Counted from the first letter of the stretch, positions 19,224-29,509 are shown. The stretch is DNA of 64,000 bases from Thermomonas alba (GCF_022419205.1 NZ_JAJOZU010000001.1:248001-312000), one strand, 5' to 3'. Made by a program: numbers and translations. Notes: generated by a model from the letters alone, not told the origin.

Positions 19224-21002
19224 TCAGCGCGGGCGCTGCGCGTCGGCCATGGCCGCGTCCAGTGCCACGGCCAGCGCCGGATCGCTGACCGGCGCATCCA
19301 GCAGGAACACCTGCACGCCATGCGCCGGAACTTCGGCCGTGAGCGCGCCGCCGGCGCCGACATCGCGCACGCTGCCGTCCAGCGCGGAGACCCAATGGCC
19401 GGGCTGCAACAGGCGGTCGATCTGGAAGCGTTCCGGCGCATCGCCCTTGTTCAGTAGCACCAGCGCGATCTGGTGCTGGCCGGCGTGCTGGTACACCCGG
19501 TAGAACGCGGCGTGGGTGCCGGCCAGTTCGAGATTCAGCTGCAGCCCGCGTTGCAGGGCGGGCGAGGCCTTGCGCACGTGGGCGATGCGGGCCAGCGCGG
19601 CGTGAATCGGGCTGGTCTGCGCGGCGCGGATGCCTTCCACCCCGAAATAGTTGCGGTTGCCATTGTGTTCCGGGCGCCCGCGCATGAAGCCCATCTCCGA
19701 GCCGTAATAGACCACCGGGATGCCGCGCGCGGTGAACAGCCAGTTGTGGGCGTCGATGAAGCCGGTGTCGCTGGCATCCAGCCGTGGCATGTCGTGGTTG
19801 TCGTAGAAGGTGGCGAGCTCATAGGGATTGGCGTAGGGCCCGCCCGTGAGATGCAGCGCCGCAGCGAGCCGCTCGAAGCCGGCTTGCTGGCGGCCGAACA
19901 CATCCTTCATCGCTTGCTGCAGCGGGAAGTCGAGCACGCTGGTCTGGCCGTGGCCCGGCAGGGTGTGATGGGCAATGGCGTTGGCATCGAAGTTGAAATC
20001 CTCGCCAAACATGAAAAAGCCCGGGTGCTTGGCGCGAATGCGGCGGGTGAACTTCTCCCAGAAACTGTCCGGCATCCAGGCGATGGTGTCGATGCGGAAG
20101 GCGTCCGCGCCCTGTTCGATCCACTGCTCGTAGGCGCCGGCCAGGTAGTCGAGCACCGCCGGGTTGTTCTCGTCGAAGTCCGAGAGCTGGGCGAGGTTGC
20201 CGTCGAAGATCGACCCCTTGCCGTCCTCGACCGGGCCGCGCGTGTTGTAGAAGCTGTGCAGCGGGTTGTGCGCCGGGTCGAGCTTCTGCGGCGGCAGGTT
20301 CTGGTGGTCGGCGATCAGGCGGCCGTCGCGGTCGTACACCTTGCCGAACTTGGGCTGGTCGAAGGCCATGCCCCAGGCCGGCGAGCCGTGGTTGGCCACG
20401 ATGTCCAGCACCAGCTTCATGCCTTTGGCATGCATCGCCGCGGTCAAGTCCTTGAAGTCCATGCCGGGGCTGGGCAGGTGCTCATCCACCTTGTAGAAGT
20501 TCACGCCCCAGTAGCCGTGATAGCCGGCCATGCCGTGGTCGGTCAGAACGCTGCCGCAGGTCGCTGGTTTCCCACCGGTGAAGTGCTGGTCGGGATTGTC
20601 CACGATCGGGGTGATCCACACCGCGGTGAAGCCCATATCGCGGATGTAGTCCAGGTGTTCGGCCAGGCCTTTGAAGTCGCCGCCCAGGTAGCCGATGTTG
20701 CCGGATACGCCCGCGCAAGGAGGTTCCGGGATGTCGAAAGTGCGGTACTTGCCACCCTGGTCACGGTGGTCGTTGCCGGGATCGCCGTTGACGAAGCGGT
20801 CGGTCATCACGAAGTACACCGCCTCCCGCGCAAACGGCTCCAGGGTGCCGTAGTAATCCGCCGCCGGCGTCGCCTGTCCTTTCGCCTGTTCTTCCACCTG
20901 CACGTTCGGCTGCGCCGGCGGCGCGGGGCGGGCCGGGGTGCCGGCGCAGGCGGTGGTGGCAGCCAGCAGGGTGGCGGCGAGCAGGGTGCGGGTCGGGTGC
21001 AT
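19224..21002 (-). CDS. GH13 alpha-amylase family glycosidase, putative lipoprotein
   Basis: A 592-residue exported alpha-amylase. The signal peptide (MHPTRTLLAATLLAATTACAG) ends in a weak lipobox-like TTAC with Cys19. The (beta/alpha)8 barrel shows the four GH13 regions: the DIVANH strand, the nucleophile aspartate in GADAFRIDTIAW, the acid/base glutamate in FMFGEDFN, and the transition-state aspartate in FYDNHDMPR. An all-beta C-terminal domain follows. It probably cuts starch or maltodextrin outside the cytoplasm. The frame is open upstream through the transporter, but ATG 21002 begins the signal peptide, 8 bases past the transporter stop. Confidence 0.92.
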   Translation of the reverse strand: MHPTRTLLAATLLAATTACAGTPARPAPPAQPNVQVEEQAKGQATPAADYYGTLEPFAREAVYFVMTDRFVNGDPGNDHRDQGGKYRTFDIPEPPCAGVSGNIGYLGGDFKGLAEHLDYIRDMGFTAVWITPIVDNPDQHFTGGKPATCGSVLTDHGMAGYHGYWGVNFYKVDEHLPSPGMDFKDLTAAMHAKGMKLVLDIVANHGSPAWGMAFDQPKFGKVYDRDGRLIADHQNLPPQKLDPAHNPLHSFYNTRGPVEDGKGSIFDGNLAQLSDFDENNPAVLDYLAGAYEQWIEQGADAFRIDTIAWMPDSFWEKFTRRIRAKHPGFFMFGEDFNFDANAIAHHTLPGHGQTSVLDFPLQQAMKDVFGRQQAGFERLAAALHLTGGPYANPYELATFYDNHDMPRLDASDTGFIDAHNWLFTARGIPVVYYGSEMGFMRGRPEHNGNRNYFGVEGIRAAQTSPIHAALARIAHVRKASPALQRGLQLNLELAGTHAAFYRVYQHAGQHQIALVLLNKGDAPERFQIDRLLQPGHWVSALDGSVRDVGAGGALTAEVPAHGVQVFLLDAPVSDPALAVALDAAMADAQRPR

Positions 21003-21010
21003 GGGCGGCC

Positions 21011-22501
21011 TCAGGCGCGGTGGGCGGACGGCTCGGGCACGCGCAGCACGCACAGCCCGGCCACGACCAGGCTGGCGCCGCCCAGCACCAGCACCTTCGC
21101 GGGGTCGTCCGCGAACAGGTGCTTGAGCAGGTAGCCCAGCGTGGCCACCGCCACCAGTTGGGGAATCACGATGAAGAAATTGAAGATGCCCATGTACACG
21201 CCCATCTTGGCGGCGGGCACGCTGTCGGACAGCAGCGCGTAGGGCAGCGACAGGATCGAGGCCCAGGCGATGCCCACCCCGACCATCGACAGCACCAGCC
21301 AGTTCTCGTTGGGCAGGAACGGGATCGAGGCCAGCCCGGCCCCGCCCAGGACGAGATTGAGCAGATGGCTGCCGCGCAGGCCGAAGCGACGCGCCATCCA
21401 CGGAATCGCGATCGCGGCCAGCGCGGCGAAGCCGTTGTAGGCGGCGAACAGCACGCCCACCCAGTTGGCGCCGCTGTTGTAAGCGGCAGACGCGGTATCG
21501 GTGGCGCCGTAGTACACCTTCGTCACCGCCGCGGTGGTGTAGATCCACATCGCGAACAGCGCGAACCACGAGAAGAACTGGACCACCGCCAGCCGCCGCA
21601 TCGCCAACGGCATGGCGTAGATGTCGCCCATCACCTGGGCGAAGCCGCTGTCGCGGCCGACCACGGTCAGCGTCAGCAGCGCCACGCCGTAGGCGGCCAG
21701 CAGCGCGCCCAGCAGGTACAGCTCGCGCGGCAGCTCATGCCAGGCCACGCCGGCCAGGCCCAGCGCGCCGATCGCCAGCCACAGCAGGCCGAAGCGGGTG
21801 GCGCGCGCGCGGTCCAGCGGCGCGCGGTCCAGCGGCGGTACCTGGTCGAAGGCGTGCAGCTGCTCGGGCGGATATTCGCGGGTGCGCAGCACCGTCCACA
21901 GGATCGCGCCGACCAGCACCACCGCGCCGGCATAGAAGGCGTAGCGCACGGTGTCCGGCACCTGGCCGGGGCCGGCAGTGTTCGCCACCCCGGCTTTTTC
22001 CAGCAGCCACGGCAGCAGGCTGGCGACCACCGAGCCGATGCCGATGAAGAAGCTCTGCATCGCATAGCCCTGGGCGCGCTGCGACATCGGCAACTGATCG
22101 CCGACGAAGGCGCGGAAGGGTTCCATCGATACATTGATCGAGGCGTCCAGCACCCACAGCAGGCCGGCGGCCACCCACAGGGTCGGTGAGGCCGGCATCA
22201 GCACCAGCGCCAGCGAGGCAAGCAGGGCGCCGGCGAGGAAGTAAGGGCGGCGGCGGCCGAGGCCGGTCCAGGTGCGATCGGAGAGGTAGCCGATCACCGG
22301 CTGCACCAGCAGCCCCGTCAGTGGCGCGGCGATCCACAGCCCAGGCAGCGCATCCATGTCCGCGCCCAGGGTCTGGAAGATGCGGCTGACATTGGCATTC
22401 TGCAGCGCGAATCCGAACTGGATGCCGAGAAAGCCAAAGCACATGTTCCAGATCTGCCAGAACGAAAGCGGCGGTTTGTCCTGTGCGATGGCAGCGTGCA
22501 T
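21011..22501 (-). CDS. MFS transporter of the SLC45 type, probable maltose/maltodextrin importer
   Basis: A 496-residue inner-membrane protein with about 12 membrane segments. The opening LSFWQIWNMCFGFLGIQFGF and the loop SDRTWTGLGRRRPYF (MFS motif A region) are typical of SLC45/GPH-like sugar transporters found beside maltose genes in Xanthomonadales and Caulobacter. ATG 22501 is preferred: GGGG lies 5 bases upstream, and upstream codons encode a non-membranous, Arg-rich stretch. It forms an operon with the amylase (8-base gap) and diverges from the alpha-glucosidase. Confidence 0.92.
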   Translation of the reverse strand: MHAAIAQDKPPLSFWQIWNMCFGFLGIQFGFALQNANVSRIFQTLGADMDALPGLWIAAPLTGLLVQPVIGYLSDRTWTGLGRRRPYFLAGALLASLALVLMPASPTLWVAAGLLWVLDASINVSMEPFRAFVGDQLPMSQRAQGYAMQSFFIGIGSVVASLLPWLLEKAGVANTAGPGQVPDTVRYAFYAGAVVLVGAILWTVLRTREYPPEQLHAFDQVPPLDRAPLDRARATRFGLLWLAIGALGLAGVAWHELPRELYLLGALLAAYGVALLTLTVVGRDSGFAQVMGDIYAMPLAMRRLAVVQFFSWFALFAMWIYTTAAVTKVYYGATDTASAAYNSGANWVGVLFAAYNGFAALAAIAIPWMARRFGLRGSHLLNLVLGGAGLASIPFLPNENWLVLSMVGVGIAWASILSLPYALLSDSVPAAKMGVYMGIFNFFIVIPQLVAVATLGYLLKHLFADDPAKVLVLGGASLVVAGLCVLRVPEPSAHRA

Positions 22502-22581
22502 GGCATCCCCGATGGCGGTGGCGATTCGGCCACCCGTGCGCGGCCTGGCTACATATAGCGCAGGCGCGCCGCGCTTCGCCG

Positions 22582-22595
22582 TGTAAACGTATTCA
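22582..22595. promoter_or_regulatory. LacI-type operator in the MFS/alpha-glucosidase divergent promoter
   Basis: TGTAAACGTATTCA, centred on CG, is symmetric at 10 of 14 positions. It agrees with the site at 26531-26544 at 11 of 14 positions, sharing the core ACGTAT. It lies in the only gap from which both the transporter-amylase operon (minus) and the glucosidase operon (plus) can be transcribed. Control by the LacI protein encoded at 18165 is inferred. Confidence 0.6.
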
Positions 22596-22665
22596 GCCTG
22601 ACGGCTTTCGTATCCGCACGCGCCAGGCGGCATAGTCGCAGGCGACGACGGTATGGGTGGCTAGG

Positions 22666-24285
22666 ATGGCAGCAGACAACTGGTGGCGCGGCGCGGTGAT
22701 CTATCAGGTCTACCCGCGCAGCTTCAGCGACAGCAACGGCGACGGCGTGGGCGACCTGCCGGGGTTGCTGGCGCGCCTGGACTACATCGCCAGCCTTGGC
22801 GTGGACGCGATCTGGATCTCGCCGTTCTTCACCTCGCCGATGGCCGATTTCGGCTACGACATCGCCGACTACCGCAATGTCGATCCGCTGTTCGGCACCC
22901 TGGCCGATTTCGACCGCGTGCTGGCCAAGGCCCACGCGCTGGGCCTGAAGGTGATGATCGACCAGGTCCTGAGCCACTGCTCGAGCGCGCACCCCTGGTT
23001 CCAGGAAAGCCGCCAGAGCCGCGACAACCCGAAGGCCGACTGGTTCGTCTGGGCGGATCCGAAGCCGGACGGCACGCCGCCCAACAACTGGCTGTCGATC
23101 TTCGGCGGCGTTGCCTGGACCTGGGAGCCGCGGCGCGGGCAGTACTACCTGCACAACTTCCTCGCATCGCAGCCAGACCTGAACTTCCACAATCCCGCGG
23201 TGCGCGCGGCGCAGCTGGAGAATGTGAAGTTCTGGCTCGACCGCGGGGTGGACGGCCTGCGCCTGGACGCCATCAACTTCTGCTTCCACGACGCGCAGCT
23301 GCGCGACAACCCGCCCAAGCCGGCGGCGCTGCGCACCGGGCGCGGGTTCAGCCCCGACAACCCGTATGCCTTCCAGTACCACTGGTACAACAACACCCAG
23401 CCGGAGAACCTCGGCTTCCTGCACGAGCTGCGCGCGCTGATGGACCGCTATCCGGACGTGGGCGCGCTGGGCGAGATTTCGTCGGAGGATTCGCTGGCGA
23501 CCATGGCCGAGTACTGCGCGCCCGGCCGCCTGCACATGGGCTACAGCTTCGAGTTGCTGACCGAGGACGCCAGCCCGGCCTACATCCGGTCCACGGTGGA
23601 GGCGCTGGAAGCGAAGCTGGGCGCGGGCTGGCCGTGCTGGGCGATCTCCAACCACGACGTGCAGCGCGCGGTGACGCGCTGGGGCAGCGGCGCGCCAGAA
23701 GCCGGCGACGACGCGCTGGCGCGGCAGCTGGTGGCGCTGGTGTGCTGTCTGCGCGGCAGCGTCTGCCTGTACCAGGGCGAAGAACTGGGCCTGCCCGAGG
23801 CCGAGGTGCCGTTCGAGGCGCTGCAGGACCCGTACGGCAAGACGTTCTGGCCGAACTTCAAGGGCCGCGACGGCTGCCGCACGCCGATGCCGTGGGACGC
23901 AAGCGCGCAGGCCGGCTTCACCACCGGCACGCCGTGGCTGCCGATCCCCGAGGCCCACCGCGCGCGCAGCGTGGCCGCGCAGGAGCAGGACCCGCGCTCG
24001 GTGCTGCACGCCACCCGCGCCTTCCTGCAGTGGCGCCGCGGGCAGCCGGCGCTGGTGGAAGGCGGCATCCGCTTCCTCGATGCGCCGCCGCCGCTGCTGG
24101 CGTTCGTGCGCGAGCACGCCGGCCAGCGCCTGCTGGCGGTGTTCAACCTGTCGCCCGCGCCGGTGGCGTGGCCGGCGTTCGCCGCCGGCGCGCTGCTTGC
24201 GGTTCCCGGCCCGGAGGCGGGCCACTTGCAGGACGGCACCCTGCACCTGCCGCCGCGCGGCGCTGCGTTCGCCATGTTGGAGTGA
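22666..24285 (+). CDS. GH13 alpha-glucosidase (oligo-1,6-/alpha-1,4-glucosidase type)
   Basis: A 539-residue cytosolic GH13 enzyme without a signal peptide. The N-terminus WWRGAVIYQVYPRSFSDSNG, the nucleophile aspartate in GVDGLRLDAINF, the general acid glutamate in ALGEISSED and ISNHDVQR are all present. It should hydrolyse maltose or isomaltose brought in by the adjacent MFS transporter, releasing glucose for glk. A GTG at 22657 (three codons earlier) is an alternative start. The stop overlaps the GH97 start by one base (TGATG). Confidence 0.93.
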   Translation: MAADNWWRGAVIYQVYPRSFSDSNGDGVGDLPGLLARLDYIASLGVDAIWISPFFTSPMADFGYDIADYRNVDPLFGTLADFDRVLAKAHALGLKVMIDQVLSHCSSAHPWFQESRQSRDNPKADWFVWADPKPDGTPPNNWLSIFGGVAWTWEPRRGQYYLHNFLASQPDLNFHNPAVRAAQLENVKFWLDRGVDGLRLDAINFCFHDAQLRDNPPKPAALRTGRGFSPDNPYAFQYHWYNNTQPENLGFLHELRALMDRYPDVGALGEISSEDSLATMAEYCAPGRLHMGYSFELLTEDASPAYIRSTVEALEAKLGAGWPCWAISNHDVQRAVTRWGSGAPEAGDDALARQLVALVCCLRGSVCLYQGEELGLPEAEVPFEALQDPYGKTFWPNFKGRDGCRTPMPWDASAQAGFTTGTPWLPIPEAHRARSVAAQEQDPRSVLHATRAFLQWRRGQPALVEGGIRFLDAPPPLLAFVREHAGQRLLAVFNLSPAPVAWPAFAAGALLAVPGPEAGHLQDGTLHLPPRGAAFAMLE

Positions 24286-26405
24286 TGCCGATGGCCGCCC
24301 ATCCCTGTCATCGCCGTGGCGATGGAAATCCGCGACCCTCCCTGCGTGGATGCCTGCAGCGGCGCGGTGCGTCAAAGACCGGCGCGGGCTGGCTGCTGGC
24401 GGCGTTGCTGCTGTCGCCACTGGCGCAGGCCGAGACCGTGGCCCGCGTGGCCTCGCCCGACGGCCGCATCGAGGTGCAGCTGGACCTCAATGGCGAGGGC
24501 CGGCTGGCCTATCGCGTGCTGCGCGACGGCAAGCCGGTGATCAACGATTCGCGGCTAGGCTTCATCTTCCGCAATGGCCGCCAGCTGCTGCGCAACCTGC
24601 GCCTGGAAGGGCAGGCAAGCACCCAGGTGGACACCACCTGGGAGCAGCCCTGGGGCGAGCGCCGCTACGTGCGCGACCACCACAACGAGCTGCGCGCGTA
24701 TTTCGTCGAGAAGGACGGCGACCACCGCCGCTTCGACATGGTGTTCCGGGTGTTCGACGACGGCGTCGGCTTCCGCTACGACATCCCGCGCCAGCCCGCG
24801 CTGCAGCAGGCGCAGATCGTGCAGGAGCTGACCGAGTTCGCGATCGCACGCCCGGCTACCGCATGGTGGATTCCGGCGCTGGAATGGAACCGCGAGGAAT
24901 ACCTGTACCGCAAGACCCCGCCGGCCGAGGTCGGTCTGGCGCAGACCCCGCTGACCCTGCGCACCGATGACGGCCTGCACCTGAGCATCCACGAGGCCGC
25001 GCTGGTGGACTATGCCGGCATGAACCTGGTGCGCGGTGGCGATGGCGAGCTCCGCGCCGCGCTGACTCCAGGCAGCCCGGTGCCGGTGGTGCGTACGACC
25101 CCGTTCGCCACGCCCTGGCGCACCATCACTATCAGCGAGCGCGCCGGCGGGCTGGCGGAATCCAGCCTGATCCTCAACCTCAACGAGCCGAACAAGCTCG
25201 GGGATGTCAGTTGGTTCAAACCCTCGAAATACGTTGGCGTGTGGTGGTCGCTGCACCTGAACCAGCAGAGCTGGGCGACCGGCCCGGGGCACGGCGCGAC
25301 CACCGAAAACACCCGTCGCATGATCGACTTCGCCGCCGCCAACGGCTTTCGCGGCGTGCTGGTAGAAGGCTGGAACCTCGGCTGGGATGGTGACTGGTTC
25401 GCCAACGGCTGGAACTTCGACTTCCGCAGGCCGACGCCCGATTACGACCTCGAGGGCCTGGCCGCGTACGCCGCATCGCGCGGCGTGCACCTGATCGGGC
25501 ACCACGAAACCGCCTGCGCGGTGAGCCATTACGAGCGCCAGATGGACAGCGCGTTCGCATTGTTCCAGCAGCTGGGGATCGACGTGGTGAAGACCGGCTA
25601 TGTGTGCGACGCCGGCCAGATCGAGCGCCAGGACACGCCAGGCGGCCCCATCCTGCGCGAATGGCACGAAGGGCAGTGGATGAGCAACCATCATCTGCGG
25701 GTGGTACGCGATGCCGCCCGCCACCACATCGCCATCGACGCGCACGAGCCGATCAAGGACACCGGCCTGCGCCGCACCTATCCGAACTGGGTCTCCCGCG
25801 AGGGCGCGCGCGGCATGGAATACAACGCCTGGGGCCACCCGCCGAACCCGCCCGAGCACGAGGTGACCCTGGTGTTCACCCGCCTGCTGGCCGGGCCGAT
25901 GGACTACACCCCCGGCATCGTCAGCCTGACCGGGCGCGACGGCCAGGAGATCCAGAGCACGCTGGCGCGCCAGTTGGCGCTTTACGTCGGCATCTACAGC
26001 CCGATCCAGATGGTGGCCGACCTGCCCGAGCACTACGCCGAGCACCCGCAGGCGTTCCAGTTCATCAAGGACGTGGCGGTGGACTGGGACGAGAGCCGGG
26101 TGCTGGCCGGCGAGGTGGGCGAGTACGTCGCCATCGCGCGCAAGCAGCGCGGCGCGCCGGTGTGGTTCGTGGGCGCGATGAACGACCGCCACCCGCGCAC
26201 GCTGTCGCTGACGCTGGAGTTTCTCGAGCCCGGCAAGCGCTACCGCGCGGAGATCTACCGCGACGGCGAGGGCGCGGACTGGCGGGGACCGGCGCGCTTC
26301 CGCTTCGTGCGCGAGGACAAGACGGTCGCCCGCGGCGACGTGCTCTCGCTGTGGCTGGCCGGTGGCGGTGGCGCGGCGATCCGGCTGGTGCCATTGGGCG
26401 ATTGA
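24285..26405 (+). CDS. GH97 family alpha-glucosidase (SusB-like), exported
   Basis: A 706-residue glycoside hydrolase 97. A long N-region of about 30 residues precedes a hydrophobic signal core ([14 protein letters not shown]) cut before [13 protein letters not shown], which begins the N-terminal beta-sandwich. Barrel landmarks include [28 protein letters not shown] and the [15 protein letters not shown] and [14 protein letters not shown] segments carrying acidic active-site residues of the family. It should cleave non-reducing glucose from maltodextrins in the periplasm. The start is ATG 24285 (or ATG 24291), coupled to the glucosidase. The unusually long N-region may mean a later start. Confidence 0.92.
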   Translation: MPMAAHPCHRRGDGNPRPSLRGCLQRRGASKTGAGWLLAALLLSPLAQAETVARVASPDGRIEVQLDLNGEGRLAYRVLRDGKPVINDSRLGFIFRNGRQLLRNLRLEGQASTQVDTTWEQPWGERRYVRDHHNELRAYFVEKDGDHRRFDMVFRVFDDGVGFRYDIPRQPALQQAQIVQELTEFAIARPATAWWIPALEWNREEYLYRKTPPAEVGLAQTPLTLRTDDGLHLSIHEAALVDYAGMNLVRGGDGELRAALTPGSPVPVVRTTPFATPWRTITISERAGGLAESSLILNLNEPNKLGDVSWFKPSKYVGVWWSLHLNQQSWATGPGHGATTENTRRMIDFAAANGFRGVLVEGWNLGWDGDWFANGWNFDFRRPTPDYDLEGLAAYAASRGVHLIGHHETACAVSHYERQMDSAFALFQQLGIDVVKTGYVCDAGQIERQDTPGGPILREWHEGQWMSNHHLRVVRDAARHHIAIDAHEPIKDTGLRRTYPNWVSREGARGMEYNAWGHPPNPPEHEVTLVFTRLLAGPMDYTPGIVSLTGRDGQEIQSTLARQLALYVGIYSPIQMVADLPEHYAEHPQAFQFIKDVAVDWDESRVLAGEVGEYVAIARKQRGAPVWFVGAMNDRHPRTLSLTLEFLEPGKRYRAEIYRDGEGADWRGPARFRFVREDKTVARGDVLSLWLAGGGGAAIRLVPLGD

Positions 26406-26530
26406 TCGCACGGCCCGTGGCAGGCAAGCCATTGGTTCGCTGGCGGCCGACGTGCAGACGACGGTATTCATTCGGCACCGGTGGGGCCGTGCGACCTCGC
26501 GCGCGCATGCTCCTGCGCGTTCGTGAGCCA

Positions 26531-26544
26531 TGAATACGTATGCA
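26531..26544. promoter_or_regulatory. LacI-type operator upstream of the TonB-dependent receptor
   Basis: TGAATACGTATGCA is symmetric at 12 of 14 positions around a central CG and resembles the site at 22582-22595. It lies 128 bases upstream of the receptor start codon. The two sites at the locus's outward promoters indicate a common regulator. Confidence 0.65.
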
Positions 26545-26671
26545 GATGCTTTCGTTTGCGCGGGCGCTGCCACACCATCGCAGCGTTCATGCATTCACGC
26601 GTGATACAGGCATGAAACCGTGGGCGACGCAGAGCGCCCGGATCTCACAAAGACCATTCCTGGAGGGGACC

Positions 26672-29452
26672 ATGGTGCAGTTGAAGCGGAATCTGTTGAG
26701 CGTGGCGCTGGCTTCTGCCGCGCTGATGTTGGCGGTGCAGGCGCAGGCCCAGGAGGCGGCGAACAAGCAAACTGCGTCGGCCAGTGCAAAGAAGGAGAAA
26801 GAAGAGGCCAAGAACCTGGATAAAGTGGTGGTGACCGGTATCCGCGGCGGCATCGAGCGCGCGATCGACATCAAGAAGGATGCGACCTCGATCGTCGAGG
26901 CGGTGTCGGCGGAGGACATCGGCAAGCTGCCCGACGTCAGCATCGCCGAATCCATCGCCCGCCTGCCGGGCCTGGCCGCGCAGCGCGTCGCCGGCCGCGC
27001 GCAGGTGATCAGCGTGCGCGGCCTCTCGCCCGATTTCGCCACCACCTTGCTCAACGGCCGCGAGATGGTCAGCACCGGCGACAACCGCAGCGTCGAGTTC
27101 GACCAGTACCCGTCCGAGCTGATGGCCGGCGTCACCGTGTACAAGACCCCGGATGCGTCGCTGGTGGGGCAGGGCCTGTCGGGAACCATCGATATGCGCA
27201 CCGTGCGCCCACTGGATTATGACAAGCCGGTGATCGCGATCAGCGGCCGCTGGCAGCAGAACTCGTTGGGGGCTGCCGCCAACCAGGGTTCGGCAGGCAA
27301 CCGTTTCAACGTGAGTTACATCGGCCAGAACGCCGACCGCACGCTGGGCTTTTCGATCGGCTATTCGCATTCCGATACGCCGATCCAGGAAAACCAGGTC
27401 GGTCTGTACGAACCGTGGCAGGCGATCGGCGCCAACTGGCGGCCGGGCGTGCCCGCCGGCACCTACTATTCCGACGGCATCAAGGCGCTGCGCCGCACCG
27501 GCTACACCAAGCGCGATGGCGTGATGGCGACCCTGGAGTTCCGTCCGTCCGACGCCTGGACCAGCACCCTCGACGTGTTCCACTCGCAGGCGCACCAGGA
27601 AGACACTGCCAACCAGTTCGAGGTGCATATCGGTGACTACAACGGCGGCTATGGCCGCCTGAACGTGGTCAACGCGCAGATCAACAGCAACGGCACCTTC
27701 ACTGGCGGCACCGCGCAGAACGTCTATCCGCTGGTGCGCGGCATGTACAACGACCGCAAGGACAAGATCGACGCGGCCGGCTGGCGCAACGAGTTCTCTT
27801 TCGCCAACGGCATCAAGCTGACCGCCGATGCCAGCTGGTCGCGCGCCAAGCGCGACGAGCTGAACCTGGAGAACAACACCCAGCTGCTGCCGGCGCCGCA
27901 GCTTGATTCGGTGCAGCTGGCCTTCACCTCGGACGGCTTCTCGCAGCTGCATCCGGGGCGTGATTACTCCAATCCGGCCAACCTCTACCTGGCCAACACC
28001 ATCTACGGCTCCGGCTACGGCAAGGTGCCGAAGGTGCTGGACGAGCTCAAGAGCGGCCGCCTGGTGGCCTCGCTGCCGGCCCCGCACGCGATGGAGACCG
28101 TGTTCTCCGGGATCGACGTGGGCGTGAACTACGCCGACCGCAGCAAGGACAAGACCCAGCCCGAAGGCCCCATTTTGCTGGGCAGCCAGGGCGTCACCCC
28201 GATCGCCTCCGACCTGCAGTACGGGCTGGTGGACCTGGGTTTCGCCGGCGTTGGATTCATTCCTTCGTGGAACGTGCCGGCCGCGGTGGCCCGCTACATG
28301 ACCTTCAATCCCAGCGACTCCTCGGCGCCGTACCTGATCCCGAAGGCGTGGAAGGTGTTCGAAAAGATCAGCACCGCTTTCGTGCAGGCCAACATCGACA
28401 CGATGTGGGGCTCGGTGCCGGTACGCGGCAACGTCGGCGTGCAGATCCAGCACACCGACCAGTCCTCGGCCTCGCGCGTGTGGGACAGCTCGCAGCCCGC
28501 GGGCCAGGAAATCCGTCCCTATCAGAACGGCAAGACCTACACCGACGTGCTGCCCAGCCTGAACCTGGCGTTCTCGCTGGCGGACGACCAGACCCTGCGC
28601 GTGGCCCTGGCCCGCCAGGTGGCGCGTGCGCGCGTGGACCAGCTGCGCGCCTCGGTGGAGTTCGGCGTGAATACCGCCACCGGCAAGCCCGGCGCCGGCG
28701 GCGGCAATCCGCTGCTGGATCCGTGGCGCGCCAACGCGTTCGACATCTCCTGGGAGAAGTATTTCGGCAACAAGGCCTACATCGCCGCCGCCTACTTCTA
28801 CAAGCAGCTGACCAGCTACATCTACACCCAGACCCGGGACGGCTATGACTTCACCGAGCTGCTGAAGGGCTGGGTGCCGCCGCCGGGGATGACCGTGCCG
28901 GTGCAGACCACCGGCACCATGACGGCGCCGTTCAACGGCAAGGGCGGCAAGCTGCAGGGCATCGAGCTCACGGCGTCGATGCCGCTCGACATGGTGTTCG
29001 GCGACAGCCTGCGCGGGTTCGGCGTGATCGCCAGCGCCAGCTTCACTGACAGCAGCATCAAGATCCTCGATCCGGAGAGCAGCAGCAGCGTCGGCAGCGG
29101 CCCGATCAGCCTGCCGGGGCTGTCCAAGCAGGTCTACAACCTGACCGCCTACTACGAGCGCAACGGCTTCGAGTTCCGCATCAACAACCGCCGCCGCTCG
29201 GACTTCATCGGCGAGATCGGAAACTTCGCTGGCAACCGCACGCTGCGCTACGTGGTCGGTGAGAACATCACCGATGCGCAGGTCAGCTACACCTTCGGCG
29301 AGGGCAGCCGCTTCAACGGGCTGAGCCTGCTGCTGCAGGCCAACAACCTGGGCGATGCGGCCTACCGCACCTACGCCGGCAGCAAGGACCGTCCGCTGGA
29401 ATACATCAAGTGGGGCCGCACCCTGCTGCTGGGGGCCAGCTACAAGTTCTGA
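26672..29452 (+). CDS. TonB-dependent outer-membrane receptor, probable maltodextrin uptake
   Basis: A 926-residue receptor. A signal peptide (to about residue 26, VQAQAQ), a charged linker (KKEKEEAKN) and a TonB box-like DKVVVTG lead into the plug (EDIGKLPDVSIAESIARLPG, SVRGLSPDFATTLLNGRE). A large beta-barrel ends in the classic aromatic C-terminus LLLGASYKF. The start ATG 26672 follows a strong GGAGGGG site. It belongs to the Xanthomonas/Caulobacter carbohydrate-receptor type, and locus context points to maltose or longer maltodextrins. Confidence 0.94.
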   Translation: MVQLKRNLLSVALASAALMLAVQAQAQEAANKQTASASAKKEKEEAKNLDKVVVTGIRGGIERAIDIKKDATSIVEAVSAEDIGKLPDVSIAESIARLPGLAAQRVAGRAQVISVRGLSPDFATTLLNGREMVSTGDNRSVEFDQYPSELMAGVTVYKTPDASLVGQGLSGTIDMRTVRPLDYDKPVIAISGRWQQNSLGAAANQGSAGNRFNVSYIGQNADRTLGFSIGYSHSDTPIQENQVGLYEPWQAIGANWRPGVPAGTYYSDGIKALRRTGYTKRDGVMATLEFRPSDAWTSTLDVFHSQAHQEDTANQFEVHIGDYNGGYGRLNVVNAQINSNGTFTGGTAQNVYPLVRGMYNDRKDKIDAAGWRNEFSFANGIKLTADASWSRAKRDELNLENNTQLLPAPQLDSVQLAFTSDGFSQLHPGRDYSNPANLYLANTIYGSGYGKVPKVLDELKSGRLVASLPAPHAMETVFSGIDVGVNYADRSKDKTQPEGPILLGSQGVTPIASDLQYGLVDLGFAGVGFIPSWNVPAAVARYMTFNPSDSSAPYLIPKAWKVFEKISTAFVQANIDTMWGSVPVRGNVGVQIQHTDQSSASRVWDSSQPAGQEIRPYQNGKTYTDVLPSLNLAFSLADDQTLRVALARQVARARVDQLRASVEFGVNTATGKPGAGGGNPLLDPWRANAFDISWEKYFGNKAYIAAAYFYKQLTSYIYTQTRDGYDFTELLKGWVPPPGMTVPVQTTGTMTAPFNGKGGKLQGIELTASMPLDMVFGDSLRGFGVIASASFTDSSIKILDPESSSSVGSGPISLPGLSKQVYNLTAYYERNGFEFRINNRRRSDFIGEIGNFAGNRTLRYVVGENITDAQVSYTFGEGSRFNGLSLLLQANNLGDAAYRTYAGSKDRPLEYIKWGRTLLLGASYKF

Positions 29453-29478
29453 TCGTTCGGCGCCCCTGGGATACGCCA

Positions 29479-29509
29479 CCCCGCCGGTCGCTGGCCGGCG
29501 GGGTTTTTT
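29479..29509 (+). terminator. rho-independent terminator after the TonB receptor
   Basis: CCCCGCCGG (29479-29487) pairs with CCGGCGGGG (29495-29503) across a 7-base loop and is followed by six Ts. It lies 27 bases beyond the receptor stop codon and closes the alpha-glucan locus. The remaining 140 bases up to the zinc-ribbon gene show nothing recognisable. Confidence 0.85.

Noticed and set aside
22683-26405. A 1240-residue open frame ending in GH97
   Set aside because: The first 534 codons are out of frame with the real alpha-glucosidase and have shadow-type Arg/Ala/Gly composition; GH97 starts at 24285.
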